A stretch of 64,000 bases of DNA from Rhyacichthys aspro. Lineage: Eukaryota > Chordata > Actinopteri > Gobiiformes > Rhyacichthyidae. Positions 9,762 through 22,101 of this stretch are shown in pieces (the first letter of the stretch is position 1; the number at the start of each line of letters is the position of its first letter). Both the position numbers and the translations under genes were made by a program. The notes under the pieces are model-generated. The model saw only the letters and a program-made list of their open reading frames with translations, did not search any database and was not told where the DNA came from. Location: assembly GCA_036850595.1 (NCBI GenBank), contig CM072160.1:186001-250000 (forward strand), given 5' to 3'.

Positions 9762-12700
9762 CTAAACACAGCGGCGAATCAGACGATTCCTCTCCGGCTC
9801 CAGGAACTCCTCCAATAGAGACGCAGTGACCCTGTGAAGCTCCGCCTCCAGACGAGCCACGTCACTGAAAAACAGACATCATCAAAACAAACCACCCAGC
9901 AGGGCTCCATCGCTGTTCACACGCTCTTAACAGGACCTTAGTGTTTGTCCAGACCTGGTCCCGGGTTCTGCGCAGAACTCTGTGTAGAACTTGATCTTGG
10001 GCTCGGTGCCGCTGGTCCGGAGCGTGGCCACGATGCCGTTCTGCAGCGAGAAGGTGATCATGTGACTGCTCCGGGTCACAGGAAGTACCTACGGAAGGTC
10101 ACATGATCAGGACTGGACGGGACCAGAACAGGTCTAGAGCAGGTCTAGCAGGTCTAGAGGGGGTTTAACAGGTCTAGAGCAGGACTAGCAGGTCTAGAGG
10201 GGATCTAACAGGTCCAGAGCAGGACTAGCACGTTTAACAGGTTCAGAGCAGGTGTAGCAGGTCTAGAGCTGGTCCAACAGGTCTAGAGCAGGTCTAGCAG
10301 GTCTAGAACAGGTCTTACAGATCTGTGGTCCGGCCGGCTGCTGTCGAAGCCCGTGGTGGAGTCTCGGACCTGGAGGATCTGCAGGTCTGCGAGGGTCTGA
10401 GGGTACGAGTCCGGACCCTGGAAGTTCCTGATCCTGGAGAAGATGTTCTGAACCGTATCGGGGTCGTTACAGACGACGTACGACGTGTTTGACACGTGGA
10501 AACCGTAACTGAAAACGCCACAACACCGTCAAACATTCACTAAAAAAACACCTGACAGAACCACTTAAGAACTGCCCTTCCTGGGACTGGGGCTGTGGTG
10601 CGTTCACTGACACACACGGACACAGGGCAGGGGCTGTGGTGCGTTCACTGACACACACGGACACAGGGCAGGGGCTGTGGTGCGTTCACTGACACACACG
10701 GACACAGGGCAGGGGCTGTGGTGCGTTCACTGACACACACGGACACAGGGCAGGGGCTGTGGTGCGTTCACTGACACACACATGGACACAGGGCAGGGGC
10801 TGTGGTGCGTTCACTGACACACACAGACACAGGGCAGGGGCTGTGGTGCGTTCACTGACACACACGGACACAGGGCAGGGGCTGTGGTGCGTTCACTGAC
10901 ACACACGGACACAGGGCAGGGGCTGTGGTGCGTTCACTGACACACACGGACACAGGGCAGGGGCTGTGGTGCGTTCACTGACACACACGGACACAGGGCA
11001 GGGGCTGTGGTGCGTTCACTGACACACACGGACACAGGGCAGGGGCTGTGGTGTGTTCACTGACACACACATGGACACAGGGCAGGGGCTGTGGTGCGTT
11101 CACTGACACACACACACAGGGTAGGGGCTGTGGTGCGTTCACTGACACACACAGGGTAGGGGCTTTGGTGCGTTTACTGACACACACATGGACACAGGGC
11201 AGGGGCTGTGGTGCGTTCACTGACACACATAGGGATACAGGGCAGGGGCTGTGGTGCATTCACTGACACACACAGACACAGGGCAGGGGCTGTGGTGCGT
11301 TCACTGACACACACAGGGACACAGGGCAGGGGCTGTGGTGCGTTCACTGACACACACAGGGACACAGGGCAGGGGCTGTGGTGCGTTCACTGACACACAC
11401 AGGGATACAGGACAGGGGCTGTGGTGCGTTCACTGACACACACAGGGATACAGGACAGGGGCTGTGGTGCGTTCACTGACACACACGGACACAGGGCAGG
11501 GGCTGTGGTGCGTTCACTGACACACACAGGGATACAGGACAGGGGCTGTGGTGCGTTCACTGACACACACAGGGACACAGGACAGGGGCTGTGGTGCGTT
11601 CACTGACACACACAGGGACACAGGACAGGGGCTGTGGTGCGTTCACTGACACACACAGGGATACAGGACAGGGGCTGTGGTGCGTTCACTGACACACACA
11701 GGGATACAGGACAGGGGCTGTGGTGCGTTCACTGACACACACAGGGATACAGGACAGGGGCTGTGGTGCGTTCACTGACACACACAGGGATACAGGACAG
11801 GGGCTGTGGTGCGTTCACTGACACACACAGGGATACAGGACAGGGGCTGTGGTGCGTTCACTGACACACACAGGGATACAGGACAGGGGCTGTGGTGTGT
11901 GTGAGGCTCGCAGGTGGTTCTTACATGTTGTAGATGTTCACCAGCTGTTGGCTCAGAGTCAGGTTTTTCTGATAAAGATACGAGGCCATCTCAGCCACAA
12001 CCGCAGCAGCACTGACCCCGTCTTTCTCTGGAACCATGCTCCCACACAGGAACCCTGCAGACAAAACCCAGGGTTAAACCACACAGGAACCCTGCAGACA
12101 AAACCCAGGGTTAAACCACACAGGAACCCTGCAGACAAAACCCAGGGTTAAACCACACAGGAACCCTGCAGACAAAACTGAGGGTTAAAACACACAGGCA
12201 CCCTGCAGGCAAAACCCAGGGTTAAACCACACAGGAACCCTGCAGACAAAACCCAGGGTTAAAACACACAGGAACCCTGCAGACAAAACCCAGGGTTAAA
12301 CCACACAGGAGCCCTGCAGACAAAACCCAGGGTTAAAACACACAGGAACCCTGCAGACAAAACCCAGGGTTAAAACACACAGGAACCATAGAGGTGAGTA
12401 GTTACCAATGGACTCCTCGAAGGCAAAAAGAACGATGTGTCCAGTCTTTTTGAGCTCGTGGATCCTGTTACCAATCCATTTGAACCCAGGCAAAGTCTCC
12501 TGTTTCAGACAAAACAAACCAGGAATCAGAACTAAACCAGGTCCAAACAGGACCAAACAGGTCCAAGCAGGTCTAAACCAGGACAAAACCAGGACTTAGC
12601 CAGGTCTAAAAAGGTCTAAACTAGGACTAAACCAGGTCGAAACCTGGACAAAACAGGTCTAAACAGGACTAAACCAGGTCTAAACCAGGACTAAACCAGG

Positions 12701-15700
12701 ACTAAACCTGGTCTAAACCAGGACAAAATAGGTCTAAACCAGGACTAAACCTGGTCTAAACCAGGACAAAACAGGTCTAAACCAGGACTAGACCAGGACT
12801 GGACCAGGTCTAAAGGGGTCTGACCTCGAAGCAGAAGCCCTCGATGCGGGCCAGGCTCTGGAGGATCTTGGAGGAGACGGTGGTGGCCAACATGAACAGG
12901 TTGTGACCCTGAGCCTCAGGTTGAGCCTGTCTGTGATTAAAGAGCATCCACCACCCGAGCAGCGCCGCCATCTGGTTTCCGGAGAAGACCGTCCAGTCCC
13001 CGCTGCAGAGACCCACAAAAACCTGCTCAGATCCTGATAAAACCTCTTCAAATACAACAAAATCATTTTAAGTCCTAATTCATGTGATTTCTGTTTCAGG
13101 CATGTCTTGTGCAGCAGTAAATAGTCAGGGTTACATTTTGCGTCGCTGCAGCGGGCTTGTTGTGGGTTAGGGTCTCTGGTGTTTACCTGTCATCACATTT
13201 CTCAGCCACAGCGAGTCGGTCTGCATCTGGGTCTGTGGCTAAAACCATCTGAGCTTGTTCTCTGTCAGCGAGCCTCAGAGCCAGATCCTGCAGCGGAACA
13301 AGACCAGGTAAGGTCCGACTGAAACCGTTCCTGACAGACCTACGACCAATCAGAGACACAGAGCAGCACATAGACCCCTGCCCTCTTTTCAGATAAACAC
13401 TTATGATTGATCAGGTTTGAAAGGAACGGGGTCAGACCCACTTTAGAAAGAACCCTGCGCTTCCACCCCACAACAAATCCACCTTAAACCTGTTTAAATT
13501 CAACTAAAGCCTGTTCAAATCCAACTTAAACCTCTTTAAATATTAAGTGGAACGTCGCATAGACGTGGTCGTATATTTAAAAGCATGACAGAAATGTAAA
13601 GTACCACTGCTGCTGCGCCGCTCGTGTTGATCTTCTCTATTTTGCCCACTTTTTCCACAGTGCTATAGAGAGCTTTTATTTTGAAAGGGCGCCGGAAGTT
13701 CATTTTGACACTTCGTGTGTACTTCCTGTGTTTTCCCTGCTGTAGCTCCATAGACTGGCACCGATAAAAAATGCCACTATAACAGCCCAAACTAAAACCT
13801 CTTTAAATCCATCTAAAACCTGTTCAAATCCAACTGAAACCCATTTAAATTCCAATAAAACCTCTTTACATCCATCTAAAACCTGTTTGAATCCAACTAA
13901 AACCAGTTCAAATCTAACTACAACTGATTAAATCACATTCTCTTTCTACTCATTACATTTATTGTGAACTATTTATTATTCTGTTGAACCCCAGAATGAG
14001 TCGGGTTCAGCTCATGTGGAAACTCAGCTGAAGTGTGTGTCGTGGATTAAGGGTCAGTACCAGGACGGCGGCCCCCTCCTCAGGGTTGGGGCAGCTCACG
14101 GTGGGGAAGTCCGGGTCTGGGTCTTTCTGCTCCGGGACCGGGACCGGAGGAACCAGACCGAACGCCTCGAAGGCCTGCTGCACAAACACATGACCCACAC
14201 CGTGAAACGACGAGTGGACGACTCTGAGAGGAGAACGTCTGTTCAGCTCCCTGTGGAGAAAACCAGAGAAGACCGGGTCAGGACCAGAGGGAACCGGGTC
14301 AGGACCAGAGGGAGCCGGGTCAGGACCAGAGGGACCCGGGTCAGGACCAGAGGGAGCCGGGTCAGGACCAGAGGGAGCCGGGTCAGGACCAGAGGGAGCC
14401 GGGTCAGGACCAGAGGGAGCCGGGTCAGGACCAGAGGGAATCGAGTGAGTTAGACCTAGACCCTGCTCAGATCCCTCTAGACCTGTTCAGATCCCTCTAG
14501 ACCTGCTCAGATCCCTCTAGACCTGTTCAGATCCCTCTAGACCTGCTCAGATCCCTCTAGACCTGCTCAGATCCCTCTAGACCTGTTCAGATCCCTCTAG
14601 ACCTGCTCAGATCCCTCTAGACCCTGCTCAGATCCCTCTAGACCTGCTCAGATCCCTCTAGACCTGTTCAGATCCCTCTAGACCCTGCTCAGATCCCTCT
14701 AGACCTGTTCAGATCCATCTAGACCCTGCTCAGATCCCTCTAGACCCTGCTCAGATCCCTCTAGACCTGCTCAGATCCCTCTAGACCTGTTCAGATCCCT
14801 CTAGACCCTGCTCAGATCCCTCTAGACCCTGCTCAGATCCCTCTAGACCTGTTCAGATCCCTCTAGACCTGCTCAGATCCCTCTAAACCTGCTCAGATCC
14901 CTCTAGACCTGCTCAGATACCTCTAGACCTGCTCAGATACCTCTAAACCTGCTCAGATACCTCTAGACCTGCTCAGATACCTCTAAACCTGCTCAGATCC
15001 CTCTAGACCCTGCTCAGATCCCTCTAGACCTGCTCAGATACCTCTAAACCTGCTCAGATCCCTCTAGACCCTGACCTGTGGAAGCAGAGGGACTTCAGCT
15101 CTTCCATGTAGGTCTGGTTGATGTCTGAGAGGGGGTCTGTTCTCAGGGGGCTACTCTCACACAGCTCCAGGCTCCAGCAGGTGACGCTCCAGGGCTGCAG
15201 CTCATCCTGGATGCAGCGCAGCACCTGTTTGTCGTGAGGCGAGCAGATCTGAGCGCCGCTGCTCCAGTAAACCTGAGACACAGACCAATAAGAACAGTAA
15301 ATGTTCAAATAACTAATAATAATAATGATAATAATTCTGGGTCTATTTGAAGGCTTAAACAGTAAAAGTGTGAACCTTGTAGCCGTTGTCCTCTTTTGGA
15401 TTGTGAGACGCTGTGATCATGATTCCAGCCGCTGCTCCCAGTTTCAACACGGCGTACGGCTGCGACAGACACAAAGCTTTTTACCGTTTTACTGGGTCAC
15501 GTTTACATTTAGAGTAGTTTGCAAAAGGGTCTGAATTGTTCTGAATAAAGATCAGATCAGAGAGAGTCTCTGAAGTGGACTCACCACGAACGGCGTCGGC
15601 ACAAACGAGGAGAACAGGTGAACACGAACGCCTTGGGTCAGGAACACGGCCGCCGCCAGCTTCGCCAAACTGTGCAGAAACAGAACAAACAGATCAGACA

Positions 15701-17214
15701 CAAAAGGAGTAACGTTGTTAAATCCCAGGCACCTGAGCGCACCGCTCGCTGCTGCAGCCACTCTCCTGCTGAGCTCTGGTGTCGAAGCCCAGCACCACTC
15801 CTCTGTCCTTCAGCTCACAGACACACCTGGACAGGTACCTGCAAAGGCCCTGGGACAAACCAGAGGACAGTCAGAGGAAAACCTGTTCAAATCCAACTAA
15901 AACTGGCTCTACTCCCACTAAAACCTGATCAAATCCATCTAAAACCTAATCAAATCCCTCTAAACTCTGTTCTAATCCCCCTAAAATCTGTTCTAATCCC
16001 TCTAAAACCTGTCCAGACCTAAACAGGACTGACCTGTGTGGACTGAATGACGGTGAGGTCGTTGATCCTGTTAAAACCCGCTCCCATCTTTGCTCTGAGT
16101 CCGGCCGTTCCAAAACTCAGTCTGGATCCGAGTCTGGACCTGAGTTCGGAGACGAGGCCCTCGTCCAGCAGAGTCTGGATCTGGGCCCGGGTCTGAGGGT
16201 TCTGCAGGAAAATCCCAGAGTGAGGTGAAAGGGAGAAGGGGGCGGGTCATTTTCTTACCAAACATAAAGGTAAGAGAATGAACACATCTGCACTGAGACA
16301 TAAGAAATAAAATATATATTGCTTATATGTACACATATGGATAACAGTCTCTTATAATTAAGGACACTGAATGCAGTTATGGTTAAATATGAACGCCAAA
16401 TTTACAAGAATACAGTGGTACATAAAATAATCTTAGTTCTTCAAACATGTCCAAATGAATGCGGGCAGGATTTACAGTTTAATTGTAAAATGGCAGAGTT
16501 TGGGGGGCAGTTTGGTTACGAGCAAATAACGGTTTATCTCTGAGTGGCTTTAAGTGCGTCACATTTATGCCAGTACGTTATAACGTGTAAACACTTCTAA
16601 TACGCCTTAATATTTGTGGTCAGAAATCACAGTGAAAGTAATAATAATGAATTTCTTAATGGCGCTTTGACTTCCAACTTAAAATAAGTTATATTATATA
16701 TATGTTATATAATATTATAGTAAGTTATGACTTATTAAACAATTAAATAGATCTTGAAAAGTACAGTCGAAAATTGTGGTGAAAATAAAAATAATGTGTT
16801 TTTACATGGCGCTTTGGCTTGACGTTCCCACCATAGCGTTTCTCTGTGACTAACGGTCACTTATCTACATAAACTATATTTACCTTTGAATAAATGTTAA
16901 ATAAATGTATTAAAATATATACGACGAATTGACACAACTGTTGTGCTTAGATAAAATATGCCAAGTTATTAAATAACTCTAAAGAATTGTATGTAAAGAA
17001 TGCAGTTGAAGTCAAAATGGTGTGATTTCCCTGGGCGGTCTGGTTCTCCGCTCCAATGCCTGTTTCCCCGCGGCTCACGGTCACTTACTCTGTCCCAGGA
17101 GAGCCACTGGAGCACGGCCTCGTCCAGCTGCGGGTCCCCGGTGGTCTGGAGCCTCTGGGGCTCGGTATCGGTGTTTAAATCCCCGTTTATCCCGCTGCTC
17201 TCGTTGTCTTCCAT
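9762..17214 (-). CDS. pgm2l1: Glucose-1,6-bisphosphate synthase, 14 exons
   Basis: PGM2L1 makes glucose 1,6-bisphosphate in the cytosol from 1,3-bisphosphoglycerate and hexose 1-phosphates. Exons, in transcript order: 17089-17214, 16034-16201, 15743-15849, 15585-15669, 15376-15459, 15076-15272, 14061-14250, 13187-13287, 12825-13002, 12406-12499, 11925-12054, 10319-10508, 9955-10088, 9762-9864. Joined, they give 1887 bases (628 residues; human is about 622) with consistent phases. Landmarks: TGDPQLDEAVLQWLSWD near the start; phosphoserine loop TASHNPKEDNGYK (Ser about 180); metal loop DPDADR (about 338-343); sugar loop FAFEESIG; phosphate-binding RTSGTEPKIK (about 574). Residues such as MLATTVSSKIL and LPGFKWIGNRI favour PGM2L1 over PGM2. 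The active loop has HNP where I recall HNR in human. Several introns are minisatellites. Confidence 0.93.
10130..10318. repeat. GGTCTAGAGCA-type tandem repeat, pgm2l1 intron 12
   Basis: About ten imperfect 10- to 20-base copies of AGGTCTAGAGCAGGTCTAGC, running up to the donor side of exon 12. Confidence 0.75.
10575..11897. repeat. 40-base minisatellite in pgm2l1 intron 11
   Basis: About 32 copies of a roughly 40-base unit (GGGGCTGTGGTGCGTTCACT then GACACACACGGACACAGGGCA). Variant units with GGGATACAGGACA cluster towards the right end, which suggests regional homogenisation. Open frames across it are an effect of the repeat and are not genes. Confidence 0.95.
12043..12389. repeat. 37-base minisatellite seeded at pgm2l1 exon 11 acceptor
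   Basis: About nine copies of a 37-base unit. The first copy begins inside exon 11. In transcript sense each unit contains TTTTGTCTGCAG, the acceptor, followed by the first twelve exon bases GGTTCCTGTGTG. Roughly eight decoy acceptors therefore precede the real one. Confidence 0.9.
12530..12822. repeat. GGTCTAAACCAGGACTAAACC repeat, pgm2l1 intron 9
   Basis: Imperfect 10- to 20-base tandem units built on TCTAAACCAGGACTAAACC fill the whole intron between exons 9 and 10. Confidence 0.85.
13528..13790. other. Possible short insertion in pgm2l1 intron 7
   Basis: A block of different composition (with AAAGGGCGCCGGAAG) interrupts the CAAATCCAACTAAAACCTGTT-type repeats. AAACCTCTTTAAAT occurs on both sides, but it is itself part of the repeat, so a target duplication is not proven. 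A MITE is possible. Confidence 0.35.
14265..14447. repeat. 21-base minisatellite, pgm2l1 intron 6
   Basis: About eight copies of CCGGGTCAGGACCAGAGGGA plus one base, close to the acceptor of exon 7. The 21-base period keeps one frame open. Confidence 0.9.
14451..15071. repeat. 20/21-base minisatellite, pgm2l1 intron 6
   Basis: About 30 copies of CCTCTAGACCTGCTCAGATC, ending about five bases from the exon 6 donor. In transcript sense the unit contains AGCAGGTCTAGAG, which resembles the real junction CACAGGTCAGGGTCTAGAG. Seeding from the donor is suggestive here, not exact. Confidence 0.9.
16202..17088. other. pgm2l1 intron 1
   Basis: AT-rich intron with no further gene or clear repeat array. 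Confidence 0.5.
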
Positions 17215-17568
17215 GCTGCTGCGGTTAGCCTGCTAACGGGGATAATGCTAACAGATGCTAACGCCGTGAGCGCGGGTCATGGCTCTGCCGCCGGTGTCGG
17301 TCTCCGGTAAATGTCAGCGGCAATATTCGGTTACGTAACGCGGAATAACGCGTGGTAACAGCTCCAACAGAAGCACGAGGCTAATATTAAAACTTATGGC
17401 ACAAGTTCATGGCATTTGCGCGGCTTCCGGCCCCATTTCACAATAAAAGCCTCTTAGTACAGCGTTATTTAACATTTAAAGACGTTTGAAATGTTGTGGA
17501 CTCAAGTACTTGACTGTGATGTGACCTGGATAAAAAAAAACATCCACAGACAGGTTCTCAAAGTCTGA

Positions 17569-17574
17569 TTTATT
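17569..17574 (-). terminator. lipt2 poly(A) signal
   Basis: AATAAA on the minus strand, about 250 bases past the lipt2 stop. pgm2l1 begins 355 bases further on, in the same direction. Confidence 0.55.
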
Positions 17575-17825
17575 GAGAAAATCATATTACGACACAAATA
17601 CATTCAGAATTGTTCTTCATTTGAATAAATAAAAAAAGAAAATAATAAGCAAAAGAGGCACATTTGAGCAGATTTTAGTGGGCTTTGACCAGGTTTTAGA
17701 TGGTTTTGACCAGGTTTTAGATGGATTTGACCAGGTTTTAGATGGATTTGACCAGGTTTTAGATGGATGTGTTTTATCAACATCAAAAAATAGTCCAAAA
17801 AATATCAACACTTTCTTTGCTAGGT

Positions 17826-20340
17826 TCAATGGTATGTCTTGTTCTTTTGCTCCTCGGGCCCCTCCTGCTCGGGCCCCTCCAGGACATCCCAGCCGAAGGT
17901 CTCCCTGAAGGCCTGCAGGACGTGGGGCAGGGCCTGATTCACTGAGACCTGGGTCTGGACTTCGAGGCTCAAAGACGTCACACCTTTGTCCTGAAGTCCA
18001 CAGGGAACGATGTGACGGAACCAGGACAAGTCCGGATTTACGTTCAAAGCCAGACCATGAGATGTGACGTACCGACTGCAGCGGATCCCTGAAAGACCGG
18101 GATTAGACCAGAGTCAGACCAGGGTTAGACCAGAGTTAGACCGGGGTCAAACCAGGGTTAGACCAGAGTTAGACCAGAGTTAGACCGAGGTTAGATCAAA
18201 GAAAGACCGGGGTCAGACCAGGGTTAGACCAGAGTTAGACCGGGGTCAGACCAGGGTTAGACCAGAGTTAGATCAAAGAAAGACCGGGGTCAGACCAGGG
18301 TTAGACCAGAGTTAGACCGGGGTCAGACCAGAGTTAGACCGGGGTTAGACCGGGGTTAAACCAGAGTTAAACCAGAGTCAGACCGGGGTTAGACCAGAGT
18401 TAGATCAAAGAAAGACCGGGGTCAGACCAGGGTTAGACCGAGGTTAGATCAAAGAAAGACCAGGGTCAGACCAGGGCTAGACCAGAGTTAGACCAGGGTT
18501 AGACCAGAGTTAGACCAGAGTTAGACCAGGGTTAGACCAGAGTTAGACCAGAGTTAGACCAGAGTTAGACCAGGGTCAGACCAGGGTTAGACCGGGGTCA
18601 GCCCAGAGAAAGACCAGGGTCAGACCAGGGTTAGACCAGAGTAGGATGGGGTCAGATTAATTTGATTAATTTAAGTTTTGAATTTTGGAAGATTTAAAAA
18701 ATAGCCATATAAATTAATCAGATTTGAGATGCTCACTGTGTTGAGGCTAATGCTGTTAGCTCTAGAGCAGCTGCAATAAAGTCTGATGATAAAAACACTA
18801 CTAATCACACACAGAGCATCATATTTCCCTGAGATGCTCTGGTTTAGAGAAGAGACACTTCTCTAAGTTTGCCAAGTGTGCAGTGGAAATTATAATAGAC
18901 ATTCATGTTTCTATGGAAACAGAGAAGCTTCAAACTAAAAAGTTTCTGACCTAAACACTCTGAGAGTAATGCTCACTGCTGCTGCTGTTTGTGTTTTGTG
19001 TTGGTAAAGAACTAATAATAAAAATTGAAAAAAACAAACATTTAAATTAATTTTTTAAATAAATAAATCATCTGAAAAGTGAAAAAACAAAACAAAACCC
19101 GATTTATTTTTTATCCATATCGCCCGGCCCTAGGCAAGGGTTAGACCAGACCTGGGCATTTTAAGGCCCGGGGGCCACATGAGGCCCTCGACCCACCCCT
19201 GTCCGGCCCTCAGGAGGCTTGTGTCAGAAAAGGAATTAATCCAAGAGTGTAGTGGAGTATTTTGAAGGCACTCGAAGACTCTTTGCCAAATAGTGTCAAC
19301 AATAATATAACACTCACTCACCTTTTCACTCATAAACCATTCATAAACTGTATGTGTTCAGCTGAGGTCAGGCAGGTTTTATTGTGGTGAGGAGAAGCTG
19401 GAATAGATTGTTACTGTTAAAGGTGTGTTATGCCAAGCCAGGTTTTAGAACAAAATTAAAAGAGTAGATCTAAAACAGAGAATGATGAAGCTGTGACAGT
19501 GGCATATATTTCACTTATTTTTGGTCATAGTTAAACTTATATGTGTTTTTATTGAGCGTGAGTTCACTGTGTTGGCCCGGCCCTCCACAAGAGTCCCATG
19601 TTCTAATGTGGCCCTTGGAGAAAAATAATTACCCACCCCTAAGACCATTTGCATCAGTCATGTTTTGCTGTAGTTTAGTGATGTTTTGCTAAGGTTTAGC
19701 CGTGTTTTGCTGTAGTTTAGTGATGTTTTGCTAAGGTTTAGTCGTGTTTTGCTGTAGTTTAGTGATGTTTTGCTAAGGTTTAGTCGTGTTTTGCTATGGT
19801 TTAGTGATGTTTTGTGTGTTTTTACCGATGGAGCAGATCTTGTTGTCTCCGACCCAGACTCCGGTCAGAGAAGGAGTAGTGGAGGCTCTGATCCCGAACC
19901 TGCTGCAAACAGAGATCACAGTCTGCTCCAACAGCGACACGTACGAACGCACACTCTGTGAGAACACAAACCATTAACAACCAGGACTAAACCAGGACTA
20001 AACACATTCTGAACCAGACTCGGTCCCAGACCTGTCGGGCCAGTCCCAGGTGGACTATGGGGTAGCAGACCAGTTGGCCTGGTCCGTGGAACGTAATGAG
20101 TCCTCCTCGGTCCGATCTGTGGACTTCGGCTCCGAGACTCCTGAGCCGGTCCAGATCTTGGTCTGGGTACAGTTTGGTCCGGATCCCGATGGTGTAGACC
20201 GGACTGTGTTCACACAGCAGCAGGGCCTGGGCCGAACCCGAACTGGACTTAAGCCGGTCTACGTAGAACCGCTGGACTCTCATGGCCTCAGAGTAAGGGA
20301 CCAGACCGAGTCGGACCAGCTCCAGGACCGGCCGGCCCAT
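17826..20340 (-). CDS. lipt2: Octanoyl-[ACP]:protein N-octanoyltransferase, 3 exons
   Basis: LIPT2 moves octanoate from mitochondrial acyl carrier protein to lipoate-dependent enzymes, the first step of lipoate synthesis. Exons: 20032-20340, 19826-19955, 17826-18088. They give 702 bases, 233 residues (human is about 231), with matching phases. The LipB-type fold is shown by the substrate loop RGGLITFHGPGQL in exon 1, the catalytic lysine in VGDNKICSIGIR (Lys about 142) and the catalytic cysteine in HIVPCGL (Cys about 176). The N-terminus starts MGRPVLELVRLGLVPYSEAM, as in the family. It lies head-to-head with rnf169 and in tandem with pgm2l1. The C-terminal tail is Glu-rich. Confidence 0.95.
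18095..18655. repeat. Minisatellite, lipt2 intron 2, adjoining exon 3 acceptor
   Basis: Imperfect 12- to 36-base units of GGGTTAGACCAGAGTTAGAC type. Some units carry GATCAAAGAAAGACCGGGGT, resembling the exon 3 junction GATCCCTGAAAGACCGGGAT, so part of the array may derive from the splice acceptor. Confidence 0.85.
18656..19136. repeat. Possible MITE fragment
   Basis: AT-rich block ending in TATCCATATCGCCCGGCCCTA, which resembles the terminus of a common fish MITE (reverse complement TAGGGCCGGGCGATATGG). I cannot find the partner end. Confidence 0.4.
19147..19645. mobile_element. hAT-type non-autonomous element in lipt2 intron 2
   Basis: The left end CCTGGGCATTTTAAGGCCCG and GGGGCCACAT face a right end whose reverse complement starts AGGGGTGGGTAATTATTTTT and continues CAAGGGCCACATTAG. 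Such CAGGGGTGGGCAA-like ends are usual for fish hAT MITEs. The exact boundaries and target duplication are unclear. Confidence 0.55.
19660..19812. repeat. 40-base tandem repeat, lipt2 intron 2
   Basis: About four copies of a unit with GTTTTGCTGTAGTTTAGTGA followed by TGTTTTGCTAAGGTTTAG. Confidence 0.85.
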
Positions 20341-20464
20341 TGGGACTGGACCGGGGCTAAGACCGGGACTAGACCAGAGTCAGGACCAAGATCAGACTGA
20401 ACTAGGAAAAAGACTAGGAGCAAGACCAGGATCAGGACCAAGAGCCAAATGGAGAAAAGAACAA

Positions 20465-20690
20465 GATTTGGTTAGGTTTAGTCCTGGTTCAGTCCTGGTC
20501 TAGACCTTTTCTTGTCCTGGTTCAGTCCTTGTCTCGTCCTGGTTCAGTCCTGGTCTAGTCCTTTTCTCGTCCTGGTTCAGTCCTGGTCTAGTCCTATTCT
20601 AGTCCTGGTTCAGTCCTGGTCTAGTCCTGGTTCAGTCCTGGTCTAGTCCTTTTCTCGTCCTGGTTCAGTCCTGGTCTCGTCCTGGTAAGT
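20465..20690. repeat. GTCCTGGTTCAGTCCTGGTC tandem repeat 5' of lipt2
   Basis: Imperfect tandem units of 10-40 bases, about 125 bases upstream of the lipt2 start codon. Confidence 0.85.
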
Positions 20691-20699
20691 CTTACCTGT

Positions 20700-21572
20700 T
20701 GTGATCACGTCAGCTGTTAGTTCAGTGTCACTCTGCTCCGCTGTGTCCCTGCGCCGCCATCTTGGATCTGACGCATTTCTTCTTCTATCTCTTTTGAGTC
20801 TTCACGTGTTTGGTACATTACCGCCACCACGTGGTGAGGAGTGTTCATCAGGCGGGTGTTTATTTATTTAAAAAATATATTTGTCGAAATAAACTAAGAT
20901 GGTGACCAGATATGCTGAAAATGTAACAATGTGCGAAGAAGTGTTTTAAAGCAAACTGTATATTTTTTTAATGTACAAACAAAATGTTATATTGATGTTC
21001 ACAATGAGCCAATATACAGTCAGAGTGTTTATCGGGATCTGCATTTATTCAGTGTCAGGACATCTGCTAATACATGCATTACATTGTTTGTACAATCATT
21101 TATATGATGTAGATGGTGAATTACTGTGGAATTAGCTGGTGGGTCCCAAATACTGGGTCAGGATCCAAAAGTGGGTCCAGGAAGATTTTATCTTTATTTT
21201 GGTACAGTAAAACAAAAAATCTAATTCAGTAATAAAAATCCAGACACTCGTTTAATGAAGATGAATATATATATTTTTATAACTTGGTGATGGTTGGCAT
21301 TCTGGTAGTCTATTTCAGTTGTATTGGAAAATATCAATCAAATTAAACATGTATATTTCTTCTTTCTTCCTCGTGCTTTCCACTGTATATTATTATGATA
21401 TTTATAGTTTATTCTCGCTCACATTTATTTGCTTTATTTTATTTTTAGTGAAATTTTCAAACTCAAACCGCTGGACAGTGGCGGGAAGCACGCGCAGCCT
21501 GTCGTCCAATCAACTTCCGCGCAGCTCGGGGAGAAGGGCGGGGTTTGTTTGTGTGAGAAGAAGGAGCTAAAG
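20700..21572. promoter_or_regulatory. Shared lipt2/rnf169 upstream region
   Basis: lipt2 (minus) and rnf169 (plus) diverge from this interval. It contains GCCGCCATCTTGGAT (20753-20767), a YY1-like CCAT core on the lipt2 side. The rest is AT-rich apart from a GC-rich stretch just before the rnf169 ATG. No TATA box is evident. Confidence 0.4.
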
Positions 21573-22068
21573 ATGGCTACCGCGGGGTCCAGCGAGCGGC
21601 TGCACAGCCCTCCAGCGGGCCCCCACTCTCCTCGGGCGTCCTCTGACCACCAGCCCGCCGCCCCCAGCCCCGGAGGAACCCGTCACAGACCCGGCCGGAC
21701 CACCCCACAGAGCGGCGGAGGAGGAGGCGGACAGCGGCGCAGGACTGACCCCGGGAGGAGCAGCGGAAGAGCGGGGAGACGGGCCAGCGGCAGCCGGGAA
21801 GGAGGTGCGTTTCTCGGACACAAACTCCACCACATCCCGCTGCTTTCTCTGTCACTGACCATATCCAGATGAGAGTTTTTCCCCCGAACATGTTCACTCA
21901 AAATGTATTCTGTTTTCATTACGTTAAGGCACTGTTTCGTTTTATTTTTCGGGTTTTATTTAGGTATTTTTCTAAAGTGAAAATAGTGACTTGTCACCGC
22001 TGAATTTGTCCGTTTTGTGCCACTTTTACGCTACTTTTTGTTGAGTTTAATTAAAATGAAGCTGTTTT

Positions 22069-22101
<33 letters not shown>

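Noticed and set aside
10575..11897. CRISPR-like regular repeats
   Set aside because: Contiguous tandem units with no unique spacers, in a vertebrate intron.
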